Part shown: positions 5,693 to 5,961 of the stretch, one piece after another | Layout of the letters: each line of letters begins with the position of its first letter | How positions within the stretch are numbered: position 1 is the stretch's first letter | Origin: Desulfobacterales bacterium | GTDB taxonomy: Bacteria; Desulfobacterota; Desulfobacteria; Desulfobacterales; Desulfosalsimonadaceae | Assembly: GCA_007135795.1 (NCBI GenBank) | Contig: SLIE01000366.1 | Location: 1-5,961, forward strand | DNA: 5,961 nt | Reading direction: 5' to 3' | The notes under the pieces: generated by a model | Databases searched by the model: none | What the model saw: only the letters and a program-made list of their open reading frames with translations | Told to the model about the DNA's origin: nothing | Position numbers and translations under genes: made by a program

Positions 5693-5862
5693 TTTTTGAA
5701 ATCCTTTTTGGTTGATGATGTTAATTTATTCATGACATGCTTTTTGCAAAAGCTCAAGATGAACGAAGGACGGCTAAGTTAAAGTTCCATATACAAGGCG
5801 TAGTGATTTTTCATACGTATAGTATTCGGGCAAATGTAAAATCGCTACAATTTTTAACGACG
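5693..5862. other. Intergenic stretch with repeat-like sequence
   Basis: This region holds the leader of the ABM gene, a small inverted repeat at 5739-5753 (GCTTTT-TGC-AAAAGC) and the larger hairpin at 5800-5848. An open plus-strand frame crosses it but has no ribosome site and unconvincing composition. The stretch around 5775-5850 reads like a dispersed intergenic element that I associate with deltaproteobacterial genomes. That is recollection, not a search result. Confidence 0.4.
5800..5848. repeat. Imperfect 15-bp inverted repeat (hairpin)
   Basis: Left arm 5800-5814 (GTAGTGATTTTTCAT) pairs with 5834-5848 (ATGTAAAATCGCTAC) with one G-T wobble and one T-T mismatch, around a 19-nt loop containing the palindrome ATACGTAT start. 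On the minus strand it follows the stop of the edge frame by about 14 nt, so it could end that gene's transcript, but no run of T follows it. It may instead be one copy of a dispersed palindromic element. Confidence 0.55.
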
Positions 5863-5961
5863 TCATCGGTTAATTTCCGAATATGGGAGATACGTTCCCT
5901 GATCAACCGTGAGTGCTTGGGACAGATCTAAGACTCGTTTCGCATATCCTGGAAACTCGCC
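5863..5961 (-). CDS. Possible C-terminal end of a gene entering from the right edge
   Basis: The minus-strand frame is open from the window edge for 32 codons and ends in TGA (5865-5863). The peptide begins GEFPGYAKRVLDLSQA and ends GTYLPYSEINR, with protein-like composition; I do not recognise the family. A random frame this short stays open about one time in five, so the case rests on composition and on the hairpin placed just past the stop. The other two minus frames are closed by stops here. Confidence 0.3.
   Translation of the reverse strand, partial: GEFPGYAKRVLDLSQALTVDQGTYLPYSEINR

Noticed and set aside
5737..5931. 64-codon plus-strand open frame near the right edge
   Set aside because: It runs across the hairpin and repeat-like sequence, lacks a ribosome site, and its composition is not convincing.

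Overview
The window is an ordinary-looking stretch of a bacterial chromosome. It carries six complete protein genes and possibly the tail of a seventh at the right edge. GC content is moderate by eye. Shine-Dalgarno sites are standard, promoters are sigma-70-like, and the metabolic families are Gram-negative in character. Repeat-like intergenic sequence at both ends, as I remember it from deltaproteobacterial (Desulfobacterota) genomes, suggests that kind of host. This is an inference; there is no rRNA or marker gene to settle it.

Layout. Positions 1-187 are intergenic and hold a strong inverted repeat built from short CACAGAGAA-type units. Positions 188-3823 hold three genes, all on the minus strand and read right to left: a BCCT-family Na+/betaine-type transporter (3823-2216), a two-domain universal stress protein (2152-1256) and an FMN-dependent nitronate monooxygenase/FabK-like oxidoreductase (1189-188). 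The gaps are only 63 and 66 bp with no terminator, so one transcript is likely. It would start from promoter-like sequences in the 211-bp region at 3824-4034.

Positions 4035-4736 (minus) encode a glyoxalase II-type metallo-beta-lactamase-fold hydrolase. It is divergent from a zinc-dependent nucleoside deaminase at 4821-5393 (plus). The 84 bp between them holds a very good promoter for the hydrolase and a weaker, overlapping candidate for the deaminase. An antibiotic-biosynthesis-monooxygenase (ABM) domain protein at 5692-5387 (minus) converges on the deaminase and overlaps it by 7 bp at the stop codons. Positions 5693-5862 hold a second hairpin-forming, repeat-like intergenic stretch, and an open frame of 32 codons enters from the right edge on the minus strand.

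Functionally, the clearest unit is the transporter plus stress-protein pair. The transporter keeps the complete aromatic cage and Na+-site residues of BetP-type betaine carriers, and a Usp next to an osmolyte transporter recalls TeaD/TeaABC. The other genes look like stress, detoxification and salvage functions with no obvious shared pathway. I found no defence system, CRISPR array, RNA gene or intact mobile element. The points worth a second look are regulatory: palindromes and overlapping promoters.
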